Shown: positions 1-13,319 of the stretch, piece after piece
Layout of the letters: each line of letters opens with the position of its first letter
How positions within the stretch are numbered: the stretch's first letter is position 1
From: Druceiella hillmani
Taxonomy: Eukaryota; Arthropoda; Insecta; Lepidoptera; Hepialidae
Direction of reading: 5' to 3'
NCBI GenBank assembly: GCA_039881145.1
Contig: JAYKKI010000090.1
Coordinates: 7,413,501-7,477,500, forward strand
Length of the DNA: 64,000 nucleotides
Program-made: the position numbers and the translations under genes
The notes under the pieces: model-generated
The model's database searches: none
What the model was told of the DNA's origin: nothing
The model's input: the letters and a program-made list of their open reading frames with translations, nothing else

Positions 1-2820
1 CCCTGTTTTTGTTAATTGTTATACGCAGTTCATTAAAATTCACTTAAACAAATTAACATCAATTTAAGATATGTGTATTCAGTTCGAAATCAAAACACAT
101 CATATTTAAGGTATATCAAAAGTCTGCAACTGTAAATAAATTTCTTAATGTTTACATAGTGTCTAGACAAGATATATTTACATAGTGTTTAGTAGAAACA
201 AATAATTTTTTTAGGGTTTAATTTAAGACATTATACGTCCCATTAATTTAATGAAATACACTTAATTTAATAAAACATTTATATTCACATATTAGTAACT
301 AAAGTATCATTAGCCTCTTAAGTTAATTCAGTTGTGTTTGCGATATTTACTTTCAATATAGTTTCTTTCACTTTTTATTTTTTTTTTATAATAATATCTA
401 ATGTATATTCTACAATTACTTCAACATTATTATAAAAAAGAAATGACACTGCAAAACTCACAAAAATTATGACAATTGAAATTAAATATTTTCCTCGGCT
501 TCGTCAGTTCAAAATGATGTTGCCTTTTTTATCTTGATTTTTGTACAATTTTTACGTTTTATGAAGATGCATACTTATGCTGATTCTTTAGGAATAGAAA
601 ATTGCCACGCAAATGCACTAAACTTTGGTACGTATCTAGCGTTCCATTACAGTTATCTCCAATTTGCCTCTGAGCCCCAGTTTATAATCTCTCTCAATCC
701 AGTATTTCTACGAAAATGTTACATATAATTAGAGGTAAATAAACAACAATAAGTTATGGTCATAAATACAGGCAAATTATTCTCATGGATCAAAATATTC
801 TCTGGCATTATAAATGTCGTCATTATCTTTTAAATACTTAAATGTAAATAAAGGCGAATTATGAGTAAAATTTTTAAATCAATCTGAAAATTAGTGTCAG
901 GTATTTTAAAATATGGTTTAGGAAATACACGTAGTTTATACGCTACTTAAACATTATGAGAAAAAGCGAGTATGAAGAAAGCTGCAAGCTACAAAGAACG
1001 TTTTGTGTTTTTAGTATGAGACGGAAAACATATATAGAGAAACAGCTTATCCACATTTTCCATTCTCAAAGTAAAAAAGTAGCTTGACCACATTTTTGTA
1101 TAATACGACTATATTTTTATTAATGACGTTGTTGCAATTAATAGCAATTTCTAAAATCCAAACTATTAATTTTATGACGCTCCTTCCATTTGTTTTGATA
1201 TGGTTTTAACAACATATTTTTATATAAATATTGGCCTCTTAGTCAAGCAAATAACGATACCTCTCAAAACGTCAGCGGCAATATCCGTTACTCGACGGAT
1301 TGTCGACGGCAGTAGAACATATTTATTGATGGCGAAGGATCGTGTAATGGCGACGAAAAACACTTGATGAAATCAATTTAGTGCAAACAATGAAATGCGC
1401 CACTTCAAATATCCATTTCGGTAGCCATTTATCTTCGATCTGGACATTTTTCTTCAATCTGCTCACTTACAATTTTATTATGCTGTCGAAAGAAAAGAAG
1501 GTTGATTGATACGTTTAGATATCTCCACCACCGCAACCCTACGGGATCTTGTATCGTAATCTCGCTTCAAAACTTATATTTAATATAAATATCTATTTTA
1601 GTTCAAACGACTTTTCAAACATCAATATATTCACTGAATTAATATGTTTAATAAATTCTGTGAAGTAGATAACTTAAAATAGCGTGGTCTTTTGTCCTGA
1701 AATTCTGAAACAATCTTTTTAGATGATCCATTATAAACCATACCCGACACAGAATTGTAAATTACCCTTAAAATATGTAAAACTAGCACATTCTAGAGCA
1801 ACATCTCTATACAACTTTCATTACAACGTAATTATTTTTAAATGGAAATTTGGACACAATAAAATTCTTAATTAACTTCGTACTAAATAATACTTATTAA
1901 AAACGAATTAAACTCGCGTCTCCAAACTCCCGTACTTCATTTCAATTATTTTAAATAATTTAATAGTGAAACAAAATTTCACCGTTTTCTCACTCTATTG
2001 TTCGCCATTTTTATAGCAGCAAAATTCATTCATCTACGTTTTATTCCTATTATGTTGGTGTATTATTCCTTGTATATATTTAATAAGATAATATTTGTAA
2101 AATTATATTACTGCTTATCTTGTGTTAATAAAATAGCTTAATATCAATTTAAATTTTATAACACATATTGGCTCAAGGTTTTGTTTATTTTTTTTATCTC
2201 AAAATCTTATTTGTATATGCAATTCACCTGGATTATATGTATAGCTGTATACCGCAGCTTTACCACTCGCATACAAAATTAATATTCCTCATACTTTGCC
2301 AGCTGGCGTGGTATCTTTTTTCCAATAGCAGCCAACTTCATCGTGCTTTAACTTTCCCAAAAATTCTTCTTAAAATTCATGCAAAATGCTTATTACCACT
2401 TACAAACTAAGTAACGTTCAACGAGACTTGGGTTTTTACGGCTATTTCTGTTTTTGCATTAATACTATCTGTATATATTTTTATTATCTTTCATTCCAAC
2501 TTATGTAGTTCAAAGATCATGAAGTTGTATTTATATTTTTATTTCAAAAATGTAAATCTTACCATTATTTTAAAAGTAATAAACATTCAAAACAATTAAT
2601 TTAACAAAGAGCTTTATAAAAGGATTCATTAATGTCATATTCAAAAAGCTCTTACACTTTTAAAGTCCATTAATTAATCTAAATATTATGTTTCTTTTGC
2701 TTTATATGTCCAAGATATAATTGAAACATTATTAAAAATAATTTACTTTTTATTACGTAATAATAATAGCAAGTAAAATTACAGCGCACATACTTATTCA
2801 AGTAAAATATCTTTTTTCTG
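1..2820. other. AT-rich stretch without recognisable gene
   Basis: No coding region, RNA gene or repeat is recognised. Open frames are short and AT-biased. The part at about 1250-1560 has visibly more G+C and sequence complexity than its surroundings, but shows no long frame or familiar motif. Confidence 0.6.
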
Positions 2821-2847
2821 TATTGTATTATAACCAAGAGTAAATAC

Positions 2848-3031
2848 ATGTTCGGACTGGCAAATCTTGACTACCAGCTAGCTAGCATATCTTGGTAAGT
2901 AATTTATGTTATTTATGATCATGTACGAGGTATATAATTGACAGTCTCTTGATTTCAGCTGGACGAATCAAAGCATGTCAATTCAGAATTTCTCGATTAA
3001 AGCACAAGCATTTTTAATATCTAGTCATTAG
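2848..3031 (+). CDS. Possible two-exon mini-gene (spliced 39-codon ORF), unrecognised
   Basis: I do not recognise a family. An ATG at 2848 opens 15 codons plus two bases (MFGLANLDYQLASIS...) up to 2894. A strong donor (cttg|GTAAGTAA) follows at 2895, and a pyrimidine-containing acceptor (cttgatttcAG|) ends at 2958, giving a 64-bp intron, a normal size for an insect short intron. Joining the exons keeps the frame open for 24 more codons to a TAG at 3029-3031. No signal peptide, membrane segment or domain is visible, and there is no supported promoter or poly(A) site. The support is only the coincidence of good donor, good acceptor and kept frame. It could be chance, or an internal piece of a larger gene, since the frame stays open upstream of the ATG to at least 2821. 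Confidence 0.2.
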
Positions 3032-3034
3032 ACG

Positions 3035-3895
3035 ATCGCTCTCTCAGTGTCCAGGCATTAGAGATTCAGATTGGATTATAAAGCCAAACGTAGTTTTTTC
3101 TATGTCACTGATATTGGACATATCATATTAGAAAAATGAAAATATGAAAAAAGAAAATGTCAAGATTTTTCTCCACTTTCGAAGACAAGTATAAAAGAAA
3201 GCAATTTAGAATAATATTTAGTAGTATTTGAATATAAGTAATTTCAGAAAATCTGACATTTTAATGCTATTTTAATGTATAATATATATATATATATATA
3301 TAGGTACGTATCATCTGCTCAGAGGGTAGCTGAAGCAGATAACGGGAAAGATAATCATCTACAAGTCGGTCGTTGTGTGGGTAAACCCACGAATTGTTTG
3401 CATTTCATATGGAAAAATTATAAAAAGTTTCATTTTCGCGGCCCATCGTGAGAGTTTGTGGGCTTCTCCATTAAAAGCCCTTTGTAGTTCCACGTTTATC
3501 ATTCAGATTTTAAGGGCTCATATAACCAAGCGTGAACCAGAAAATAGGAAAATTAGAAAAATTTAGTTAATGGCTTTTTTGCAAATAACAAATATAAAAT
3601 ATTTGTTACATTTTTTTACTGCTATTTGAATTAGAAAGAAAATGTAACAAGGTCCCCAATAAAAAAAACGTTGCAATTGCTTGTCTGCATTGTAACTATT
3701 GCAAAAATGCCTGAATCTATAAAAATATAATACTGTAAAGTAACGTTATAGTTATAAAATGGTGGGGGGGATTTTTTTTTATTTTTCTAAAACAGAATAT
3801 GTGATTTTCTGAAGAAATACTAGTCAATATTTTATAAAAATGAATTAAAGTGAAATTAAAAAAATACAATTACCGTTTATAAAGAAAGCGATAAC
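3035..3895. other. Gene-free stretch with a more complex segment at 3310-3560
   Basis: The segment 3310-3560 has more G+C than its surroundings and carries a 63-codon frame (3375-3566, +) whose start codon is not ATG. No family is recognised. A small palindrome (gtgggtaaacccac) lies at about 3377. The rest is AT-rich and featureless. Confidence 0.5.
3281..3302. repeat. TA-dinucleotide microsatellite
   Basis: An uninterrupted run of about 11 AT units. Confidence 0.95.
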
Positions 3896-4026
3896 AGAAA
3901 CGTAAGATTTAAAGACAAGACGATTAGATTTATGGACGAGAGCCAAGATTTAAGTGTTGACACTTATTCAATTTGAAATATTTTTTATTCCTTTTTTTAA
4001 GTCTTGACCTTAAATCGTACGTTTCT
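3896..4026. repeat. Imperfect inverted repeat, MITE-like
   Basis: A 26-nt left arm (3896-3921) matches the reverse complement of 4001-4026 with three mismatches, around a 79-nt AT-rich interior. The interior contains a second short palindrome (aagtgttgacactt). There is no coding content. The layout fits a small decayed MITE, but no target-site duplication is clear. Confidence 0.45.
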
Positions 4027-5794
4027 TAACATAATTTTGAAAAGAACACGTCTTTCGAAGACATTTAATAAATAAGTTATGTTAATGAGCTCGTGATAGT
4101 ATAATTAATTACCAGGTTATGGTAAAATAATTTCTTTTTTATTATAAATAACATATTATAAACCTATGATTTAAAATTTTTCAGAACTTCTTAATATTTA
4201 AAAATTATAATTTTTTTCTTTATTTTTAAATAACAAATGAATTAATTGTTTCCCTAAAATGTTCTCATAATGAATTCTGATCTCCCGAGAAACAAAGCCC
4301 AACCTTTGAATAGCAAAAATTTATCTCATTAAAATAAAGTACTAAGGGAATTATCACTCCCGACTCCGGGGGTGGAGCCGAATATTTAGTTTGGCTACTT
4401 GCTTCGTTACGTAAGCTGATGGAAAAAATGTAGTGATTGCATTTGGTAATATTAATTATACAAATAATTATTTACAGAAACAGTAGACATGGAATTTGCA
4501 GGCAAAATAAACTTTAAAAAAAATTTTAAATCTTAAAAAAATACTTCTGTCCCTTTATTTTTTTCTTGCATAATTAAATTTGTTTATTTTTTTTTCTTTT
4601 ACAATTTCAAGTATATAAAGGCTGTACTTAGATTGTCGGAAGGGCACGTCAATGGAAAAGTTTTCTTCGGGGTATTATGTATCTTTTTAGGTTTGTACAA
4701 AGGCATAACCTGTTAAGTGTCGATGATTAGACCTTTGATAACAGAAATCATCAGTATTCCTTTTAGAAATAGTGAGTGAAATTGATTTTGGTAATTGCGA
4801 TTTTCGGAATATCCTGTTTTGATGGATAGTGAAGATGGAATTTTTTTGTTTTAATTACCAATATTTAGGTATTAATATTCCTTGGTGGAAAGAAAATTGT
4901 TGTGAAAGGTTTCGTCAAAAGAATAGAGGACGTTAAACGACGTTTTCAAGGTTTTTTCATTTCTGTTGCCATAAATTTGATAGGTCGAAGCCATAAAATA
5001 TTTAGGTTACATTCGAATGAAGGGAAAGTTCTGATGGAACACATGATACAGAAAAGTTAGTACTTCTATATTTTTAGCTTATATCGGGAATTTGATGCCG
5101 TTGGCATAGCCGAATCAGCGATAATTTGTACATCAAAACTAACCTTAAATTTAAGATGCAAATTCGTATCAATTTTTCTTTCATTTTGCATGCGCTTTTT
5201 AAAGCTAAAAAGACGTATGTAAAGCAAATATATGAAAATCATTATGTAATTTAAACAGTATTCATAATTCCCGAAAAGGGCAGCGTGACACAAATATTTG
5301 ATGTGAGTTTTCATTTTTTATAATTTAGAAACGAAGTAGTTTATCATCGGAGGAATTTTAAAGATAGTTGATGGCCCCATGGACAGTTAACATTGCTTAA
5401 AAACTGTTTTTAAAATTGCTCAAAATACTTCACTGCAGTCCAGCTGGTAATTTTTTTACAGTTTTAATACATTATAATGGTTTCTAAAGGCTTATTTTGT
5501 TATTAGTCTCATAGTGACCTAAAGGTGTGGTGCAAGATATGTGTTAATTGTGAACTAAAAATCGGTGTTCGTTTTCACTATATACAGGCTTCAACAATTA
5601 GGTAGATTAATTTTAATTGATTACTTTAGAAAACAATATGTTATTCAAATAACCACCTGATATAGCATTATCTCCTGAGTAGAAATCAAGTAAAATATTA
5701 TCGTGAATAGAATTCTGAACCATCGTAAAAATGTGTATCATTTGATTTTTATATTATCAAACTTCCAAAAATATTATGAATTGAAATAACTAAC

Positions 5795-5797
<3 letters not shown>
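4027..5797. other. Gene-free stretch
   Basis: Nothing recognised. A short G+C-richer patch at 4350-4420 (around 'gactccgggggtggagcc') stands out but carries no frame or motif I know. An 82-codon minus-strand frame at 5066-5314 is within chance expectation. Confidence 0.55.

Positions 5798-5881
<84 letters not shown>
5798..5881. repeat. Long TA-dinucleotide microsatellite
   Basis: About 42 uninterrupted AT units. The 64-codon frame over it (IYIYIY...) is an artefact of the repeat. Confidence 0.98.
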
Positions 5882-5882
<1 letters not shown>

Positions 5883-8565
5883 CGGGTACGGTGATATAAA
5901 AGTACGAAATTAATACTTAATGGACGACTGCGTAAAATGGACAGGATGAGAAAGACCTCAACTACCAAAACTAATCATTGCTTGGTCTACTCAGATTTCA
6001 TTAATTTTTTTCCTCCTTAGCTAAACAGAACTCGCACAACAAGGATTTCGTACAGGTTTAGTCACATTTAAATATTTTACTAATTAAGCTATTTATAAAT
6101 TTCAATTTGTTACAATGTGAATATATTTCTTAATACACCTTTCAAAGGCATAAAAACTAATCATAAAAATGTATAATTTCACAGTAAATTAAAAATAATG
6201 AATTATCGGACGTTTCCCGCTACTTGGGCTATAAGATTATGTTGACTTTTAAGAGTACAAGATGGCTGGAAGTACACTGTAAGTTTCGATAATCAGTGAG
6301 TAGGAATATTATATTAATAAAAAATATGTTTAAAGGACCATATCTTTTTGTTACGTAAACTAAACAATTTAATTTTTTACAGCGATATTATGTTATAAGA
6401 CTATATATGTATATTAATTCCATCTTGATATTTCAAGCTATTACTCATTGCAGTTGTAAGCCATTTCTTAATCAAAATCCTCATAACGAAACAATAGGAA
6501 TTGCAAAAACTGCAGGTAGTGCATAACTTCTAATATACACCTATTTATTTCTATGAACACATAGTTCACGGGGAAAAGTTAACCATACTGTTCATTTTCT
6601 TTATATCCATGTAGAAAGTGTTTATTTGTTTAACTGCAAGGCTGTTTATTTGTAGCCGATTTTGATCACCTCACTGATTTATGTTCTAATATTAAGCTTC
6701 AATACTTTTTTCGTTTCTGAAGTTTCTCTTGCTCATTTACTCGTCCGCTACTTGTTATTTAATCGACATGTGAACTGCAAGTTAAGCAATCTCGCACAAC
6801 ATTAGTCACGTACGACTATTAAATTAGAAAATAACTCTCAAAAAGTAAAATTGTATTCTACGAGCAAGGACTCTCAACTCGTCCGGATGAACAGAGCACA
6901 TATTTATTACTTCCATGCGCATTTGCAACGACGTCCGATGCACAATCCAGTCGGACGCTGACAAATGATAGCGCTCACTGATTTCACGTACCACATCTCT
7001 ATTCCTCTCTTGTGGGGAATATTTATAGCAGCAGAGATAGTTCCTCGCATGCAGCGGAGATTGTTAACAAGTGTTTCACTTTTTTTATTTTATTGAAGAA
7101 ACAGTTTTAAAAATTTATTGTATTGTGATTTCTATTAAGTAAGAGCATAGCGCAGTGACAGCACAGTTGAGTGACAGTATAGAATAATATTGACACAGTT
7201 CGATGAAATGACGTAGAAGAAAACTATGTAAATAACTGTCAGACTAATATTCACTCAGAATATGGAATCCTTACGTGATTGCGTGAATGAAATTGGAGAG
7301 TAGCCAATTATTTTACAGATTTATAGTTTAAATTACGTAAAACTCACGCTAATGCCCATATCAATTACCATTATGTTAAAATAAGCAGATTCTAAGAATT
7401 GAATTTCAAAAAGTTCATGTTTCAATGCAACTGTGATGAAACTCTAATAAATTTTGTTTCACGTTTTACATTTAGAGGAAAAAATTATGAATTAGGTCCC
7501 TTCTGCAATAATTGTTTATGGCATGGAAGCACTGCGCGCTAAAGTAGATATTTATTTATATGTATAATTTATATTTGAATATTTATTTATTTACTCTAAT
7601 GTACCTAATTTATACATATGGCGGATTTATTATTACGAGAGCAACATATTACAGTCACGTGTACCATCCGTTAATGTTTATTTTTTTGTGTTGGCTTCAG
7701 AAAATATAGTGTACGAGTGCACTTGGTGGTTGAAGTGAACATATTTAAATATATTAAACTTCCTGTCATATTGGGTCAATAGTTCGAAAATTCAATCTTA
7801 TTATTATTGGCCCGCTTTATCACTAACTTTTTATTGGTATCAATTAAAAAATAAATTTTAAAATATAAACTTGGTAAGCAATACAATTTTGTCATATGTA
7901 AATAATATTTGTAAATAATTTGATAGAAATATTACGTGACCTTAAAAATGTATTAGTGCTGAAATTTTTACGAATCCCTCATAATATGAGTTCTACTCGT
8001 GCTTGACAGAACTCTATACTGATTTTAAACGCAAAAAGAGGCCTAAAAATTCTATATTAATGTTACTACGTAGGTGTACTTGTAGGTTTTAATATATTTC
8101 CTACAATAAATGAAGGAGCGTGAACTCATTTGAAATAAATTAATTATGTTAATAAAAACAATAATCAAAGTGTTATAGAGATGATCTAGTGTTATACAGA
8201 TCAAGAAGAAAACATAGAGAAAATATTAAAATAATTTTGAACGTCATGTTTATTCGGTTCAATTTCTACGTAGAAAGCGGAGAAATGATTATTAGGACTC
8301 GCAACATACAATTTAATTATAGTACGGCGCAGCGCTTTCAACTTTAAGCGAACACAAGCAATTTGCATAACATTAAACAGGTACTTACTTGTAAGAATAT
8401 ATATTAACTCTGTATGTAAATACGAATTTAATTCAGTATCTTTATATTATAATAATAACAATTCAAAGGTTTAAACTAAAGGTTATACGTATAATTAGGG
8501 CAATGCAAAGGTAAAACTCTGTTTCATTAAGGTTACGTCACTCGAAATGAAAAAAATTAACTTTT
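5882..8565. other. Gene-free stretch with a G+C-richer patch at 6870-7080
   Basis: Mostly featureless AT-rich DNA. The patch at 6870-7080 has several CpGs and a TATA-like element (tatttatagcagc, about 7020) followed by a complex 50-bp segment, then poly-T. It could be a promoter or regulatory element, but no transcript or ORF follows, so I do not call one. Confidence 0.45.
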
Positions 8566-8840
8566 ACAGTCCGTCTGTCTGTCAAAGCTCTTTTTCTCGG
8601 AAACCGCTTGAGATGTTTGAGATCATCCGCATTGTAGTAAAAAATGTTTGATTTACGTGACAAAAAGATATGACCTTTTAAAGCATATTTTTATCCGTGC
8701 AATTTTCTCATTTATTGACCATCAAAACCTGCAAGGTATTTCCGCTTGATCTACAATCTTAAAAGTCGTCATAAATAGAGTGATGGGAAATCTTATAGTA
8801 CAAGCAAAGAGAAAAATATAAAATACAGTGATTTCTATTT
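8566..8840 (+). mobile_element. Dispersed repeat of the 'ccgtctgtctgtc ... tctcgg' type
   Basis: The segment starts with 'ccgtctgtctgtcaaagctc' followed by 'tttttctcggaaaccgc', and contains 'atcaaaacctgcaagg', 'tatttccgcttgatc' and 'tcttatagtacaagcaaag' in the order I remember from a very common interspersed repeat of Lepidoptera and related insects. That repeat usually begins with 'agggttccgta', a start that is missing here. It has no ORF; I do not know its formal class. The match is from memory and would need a repeat-library search. Confidence 0.5.
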
Positions 8841-9379
8841 CCACATTTTTAGAATTACTTTGTTATTACGCCTGTAAAACCTAGAATTGCCTGTAAAACC
8901 TATAATAGGCAATATATGAAAATGGAAATCAATATTTATAAATAGTTTTATTAGAAACACTATGTAGTGTTAAGTGTTTATAAATGGAATCTTCATAGTA
9001 CGACATTTAGTCGTAGTTGCAATTTTTTTCATTTGTTATGAAGATGATTTCATATCAACTCAAAATCTAAGTTTCATCTTATTGGAAAAGAAACTTAACC
9101 ATTTTTCTCTTGAGAAATAAAACAACTCGCATCTTTATACGCTTATGTTTTGGTCACACCCGTCTTTTTCGGAAACTGTTTGACGTTGAAACTGTAAATT
9201 ATAAAAATTATATATAAAATATACAGTCTTATAATTTAGAGTTTTTAAGTAAAACTAAAAATTAAATTAAAAAATCTGTAAAATAATGGTATTTGTGATT
9301 TTAAAAAAAAGACAAAATAATGATAATTTGTATATACTTTGATATTTAAATATAAATTTAATACTTTACGATACTTGAT
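8841..9379. other. Gene-free AT-rich stretch
   Basis: Includes a short imperfect duplication (gcctgtaaaacct twice, about 8870-8905). No gene is recognised. Confidence 0.6.
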
Positions 9380-9566
9380 ATTCGATAATATTTGTCGTTC
9401 AAAAATATTCAACACGCAACAATATTTGATAGTCAACAATATTTAACAGACAACAATATTTGGCATATAAAAATAATTAGTATGTAATAATAATTAACAC
9501 GTAACAATATTAATTCGACAATAGAATTTAACACACAAAAATATTTAACATACAGCAATACTTAAA
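9380..9566. repeat. 17-bp minisatellite, 11 diverged copies
   Basis: Eleven consecutive units, each exactly 17 bp (9380, 9397, 9414, 9431, 9448, 9465, 9482, 9499, 9516, 9533 and 9550), align on a consensus close to 'acacaacaatatttaac'. Units differ at several positions but none changes length. The period is not a multiple of three, so this is not a coding repeat. Confidence 0.9.
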
Positions 9567-12500
9567 AGGTAAAATTAATTGAGTAACAGTTTTGTAAGAA
9601 AATTATTTAAGGAATATGCAATTTTATTCGCCCTTCGTACATGTGAATTTTTTTAATTTTTAAGCTTCCCTTCAATATTATGAACAGTTCGTCTTCCGAG
9701 ATATACTAAAAATATTCAACTAAATACGTTCTCCCACCTTATTGTTGAAACTCTCGTTTGAAACTATTGCACTTAAAATTATTAAAAAATTAGGTTTTTA
9801 GAGAGAAGAAGACTATGTGAATATTCTAATGATAAATCTCGGCGCCATGTTTTTGAAGATATTCACGATAATATTACATTTTGACTTGTGTAGATGAAAT
9901 TTACGAAGTATATGGGTCAAGTGGAGATATCAACACATATGTAGTAAGAACTTACCAAAAACTTTCAAAAAATGGCCCCCCCTTCTACATATAAAGTTTT
10001 GTGCGTAATCGAGTGGAATAATATGGCTTAGATCTTTAAAAAAATTAAAAGTAAATTGCACGTCCTTTTACCATTTTATTTTGTTGTTCGTTTTTTAACC
10101 TTATTTCCGAAATATGCTATCCATTGAGGTACAATATATCCTTTTCCATCTACATGTTAAATGGCTCTTTACTTTCTGATATTCGTGGCAAACACTGGTT
10201 TAAATGGCTGAGAATAATTACATAAAATTCAAAAATCAATTTAAAAAAGTGCGCACATTAAAGGTGAACAAAATGTAGTCACTTTCTGTTACACAAAAAA
10301 ACTTGTCTTTTTATTTTTTTTTGTTGAAATTAAAAAAAAATCAATGTATTGATGTGACAGTACCACTTCTGACTAACTTCGTTGGATAAAGGTAGACTTA
10401 AGTTAAATGGCACTATCGGAATTGGTCTATTTATTAATGGTCCTCGCAAGCGTAGTCACGAACAGAAGCTAGTTTACGAGCATTAATCCAGATTTACTGC
10501 TGAATTCACTGAATACAAATGGTTTTGTTATACTTATTGGTGCAATGAAGTTTACCGTGAATAGTGTTCGATCAATTTAACATATTGTCAGCAATTTATA
10601 TTATTTCGTATCTATAAGCATCGTTTTAATATTTAATTTGTTAAATGTGTAGTTAGAAGCAATTTTAATGATTTATTTTGGTATCCTTGGTTATTTTTAT
10701 AGTTTGACCATCGACAATTTGGTCATGATTGTTTTAAACTCATTTATACATTAACACCTTACATACATAAATAAGTATTTACATAATCGTTTTGGTAGTA
10801 ATAATGAGTCCAGCCACGTAGTTTAATTGATTGCATGTAAAACATCTCACGAGATATTTTCAAGATATATATTCAAATAGTAATATTTGTCATTTGGTAA
10901 TAATTATCTGAACTTTAATTCACATATAGCTTTTAAGGTTAAAAACCGATATAAAACATAAGTGAATAACGTGTTGCTTTAAAAAAAATAGAAAAACAAT
11001 TTGAAAAGTATAAAATGCAGTTAAATTTTTAGAATCCAAATTCAATTTTATTTCGTTTAGTTAGTTCATGGTTACTTCCATAAAGGAGCGGCCATCTGCC
11101 CTTCGCACGGTGGACTTATTGAAGATACCGTCGATAATCATTTATGTGGGAGAGCATTGGTCCTCTGAACAAAGGGGAGATGAAGTGAGAGGTGAGCGGA
11201 AAGTAAAAAAACGTATAATTCATTATGGATTTTTTAAAATGTACATGCGTGTATAAGGGAATAACCGACAATTATTTCTATGTCGTGTAGAAAAGTTATT
11301 TCACTGCCCGTTATTAATAATGTTTCAGGTTCTCCATTAGAGGTAGGTTCGTAGCTCTACGATTACTTGTAAAAACATAAAGTTACAAACTTTTATCGTT
11401 TATTTACACCTTTCTTTGTTCTTCAGTTTTGTTGTTTTTATATATGCGAGGAGTCAATGGGATGCTACGGATAAATAAAACTCTTCAATCTTTTAATACT
11501 TACTTCTATGTATCCACTCAATTTTTTAAGTTTCAAATACGTAATATTCACAGTTTTGTCATGTCTTTGTGTACCTCTACCCGTCGTTTCTATAATTTAA
11601 ATTCAAAATTCGTTGTAAATACCGTTAAACAAAATTATTGGAACGCAAGTACATAATATGTAAAATGAGAAAAATTTAAGGCGAATATGTCATTGTTGTT
11701 CTTTGCGTATTTTAGAGGCCTCAAGTCTGAACATATTTCTGTTCAACAAATTAATCGTGAAGCAATTAAGAAATAAATATTCCTAAATACTCACATATAT
11801 TAATTAAATTTTATTACTACTACACTTGTATAGTTGCATACGTGCAACTAGGAAAAAAGATCTAATATATCTTATTAGTACTATAGAATAGAGGGTTTTC
11901 ATTGTTTATATTAGAGAATCATGGAAAAACTATTAATCCTACCTACATAAAATGTTTTAATACGGTAGCTGAATATCTCCAGTTTGCTTTGGTAACTTAG
12001 GCTGCTTTATAGAGATATGTTGTATAATTCCTTTGGATATCTTTAATAATATCTACGTCTTCAAGGAAAAAGTTGCTTGTCTAAGCACTTTCGTGACAAA
12101 TAGTGGAAAAACTATATGTATACACTAATAAAATTGTTAGGGAGGAAATTTAGATTTTAAGTGGTTGATGTTTGTCTATTCTAAAATATACCCGCGCCAA
12201 ACAGGTACATATCGCTAATTGTTTTTAAATGAGAACATTTATATCCTTTGAATAAATTAAAGATTGTTCCAACAATTTACTAATCAACATCAACTGGCTT
12301 TTTCTCTTCTCTTTTCAAGATACAAAATACTAAACTTTTAACAAGTTTTAGCAATACGACTTTCTATCTTCCTTTCTTATATTGATTTTCAAATTTTTGC
12401 ATCTATAATGAAACATAGGATCTTTATTATAATTATATATCAGTTTACTTCAGTCTGTTCCATGGACACAGTAACTAAAAATAATATTATGTGTTTGGTT

Positions 12501-13319
12501 GTCTTTCACGCTAAATGGTTCAATGGGTTTAAGTTGCATTTTTCATCTAAATAATGTACACCCTACATGGATATATAGGCTATAAGTAATTACGCTCTCA
12601 TTTAAAAGGGAAGAGTTGTGAACACAAACTTAAAAAAAACACGCCCTCGCACAAAAAATTGAATGTGCTAACGTATATCTATGGTCAGTAAGATGCACGT
12701 AATAAGCGTTTTAATGATAAATAAAAATATCATTTTTAAACATCATAGTCATATATATTTATTGTAAATACTTACAAATATTCATAAAAATAAATTTCAA
12801 TCTTTGCAAGTAAATATATTTAGCTACAAAAGTTTTTTGAACGCCATATTAACTGTTAAATAATTACGAAGGTAACTATTTATCCTTTGCAAAGGTAACT
12901 ATCTATCGGTTCCTTAGTTTTTTGATCGGCCGGAGAATTCTGGCGAATGGAATGTTTGCGTATGTACATATGTTAAAAGAGTTCATGATAGTCATGAGAG
13001 TCATTAATATGAAAGCTAGTATTTAATACATGAATAAATAATACAAAGTTATACATGGTTGACACTGATTAACAAACCTTTTACAACTGTTGTTTTCATA
13101 TGTTAAATCACGGTCAGATTCCAAATTTTCTTTGGCACTCCCGATATAAACAGATACAGGAGTTAAGAAGTACTGCTTTTTGTCTCTCATTTTTGCAAAC
13201 ATTTCGGTAGAAATTGAGCCATTAATATATTTTTCAAAAATAAAATAAAAAAATAACGAAGAAATGTTCATGCAGAAAACGCAAGGATTTGTCCTTTTAA
13301 TCATATCAATTTAACTCAG
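9567..13319. other. Mostly gene-free AT-rich stretch
   Basis: Apart from the candidate exon at 11068 nothing is supported. The part at 9840-10020 (around 'atattcacgataatattaca' and 'cgagtggaataatatgg') has the look of a dispersed repeat, and a similar 'attcacgataatattta' string recurs at about 47995, but I cannot name it. A 22-bp imperfect duplication (aaggtaactat...) lies at 12869-12909. Confidence 0.45.
11068..11191 (+). CDS. Possible coding exon ending in a strong splice donor, unrecognised
   Basis: An ATG at 11068 starts a frame (MVTSIKERPSALRTVDLLKI...) whose first 41 codons have clearly more G+C than the flanks. At 11191/11192 the sequence reads GAGAG|GTGAGC, a near-consensus donor. 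Unspliced, the frame would run on to a stop at 11254-11256. The predicted stretch is charged, without a signal peptide or membrane segment, and I recognise no family. No downstream acceptor or second exon is convincing, and no promoter is seen. It could be a real 5' exon, a pseudogene fragment or a coincidence. Confidence 0.25.

Noticed and set aside
6870..7080. Promoter with TATA-like element at about 7020
   Set aside because: No downstream ORF, donor or transcript evidence; left only as a remark on the region.
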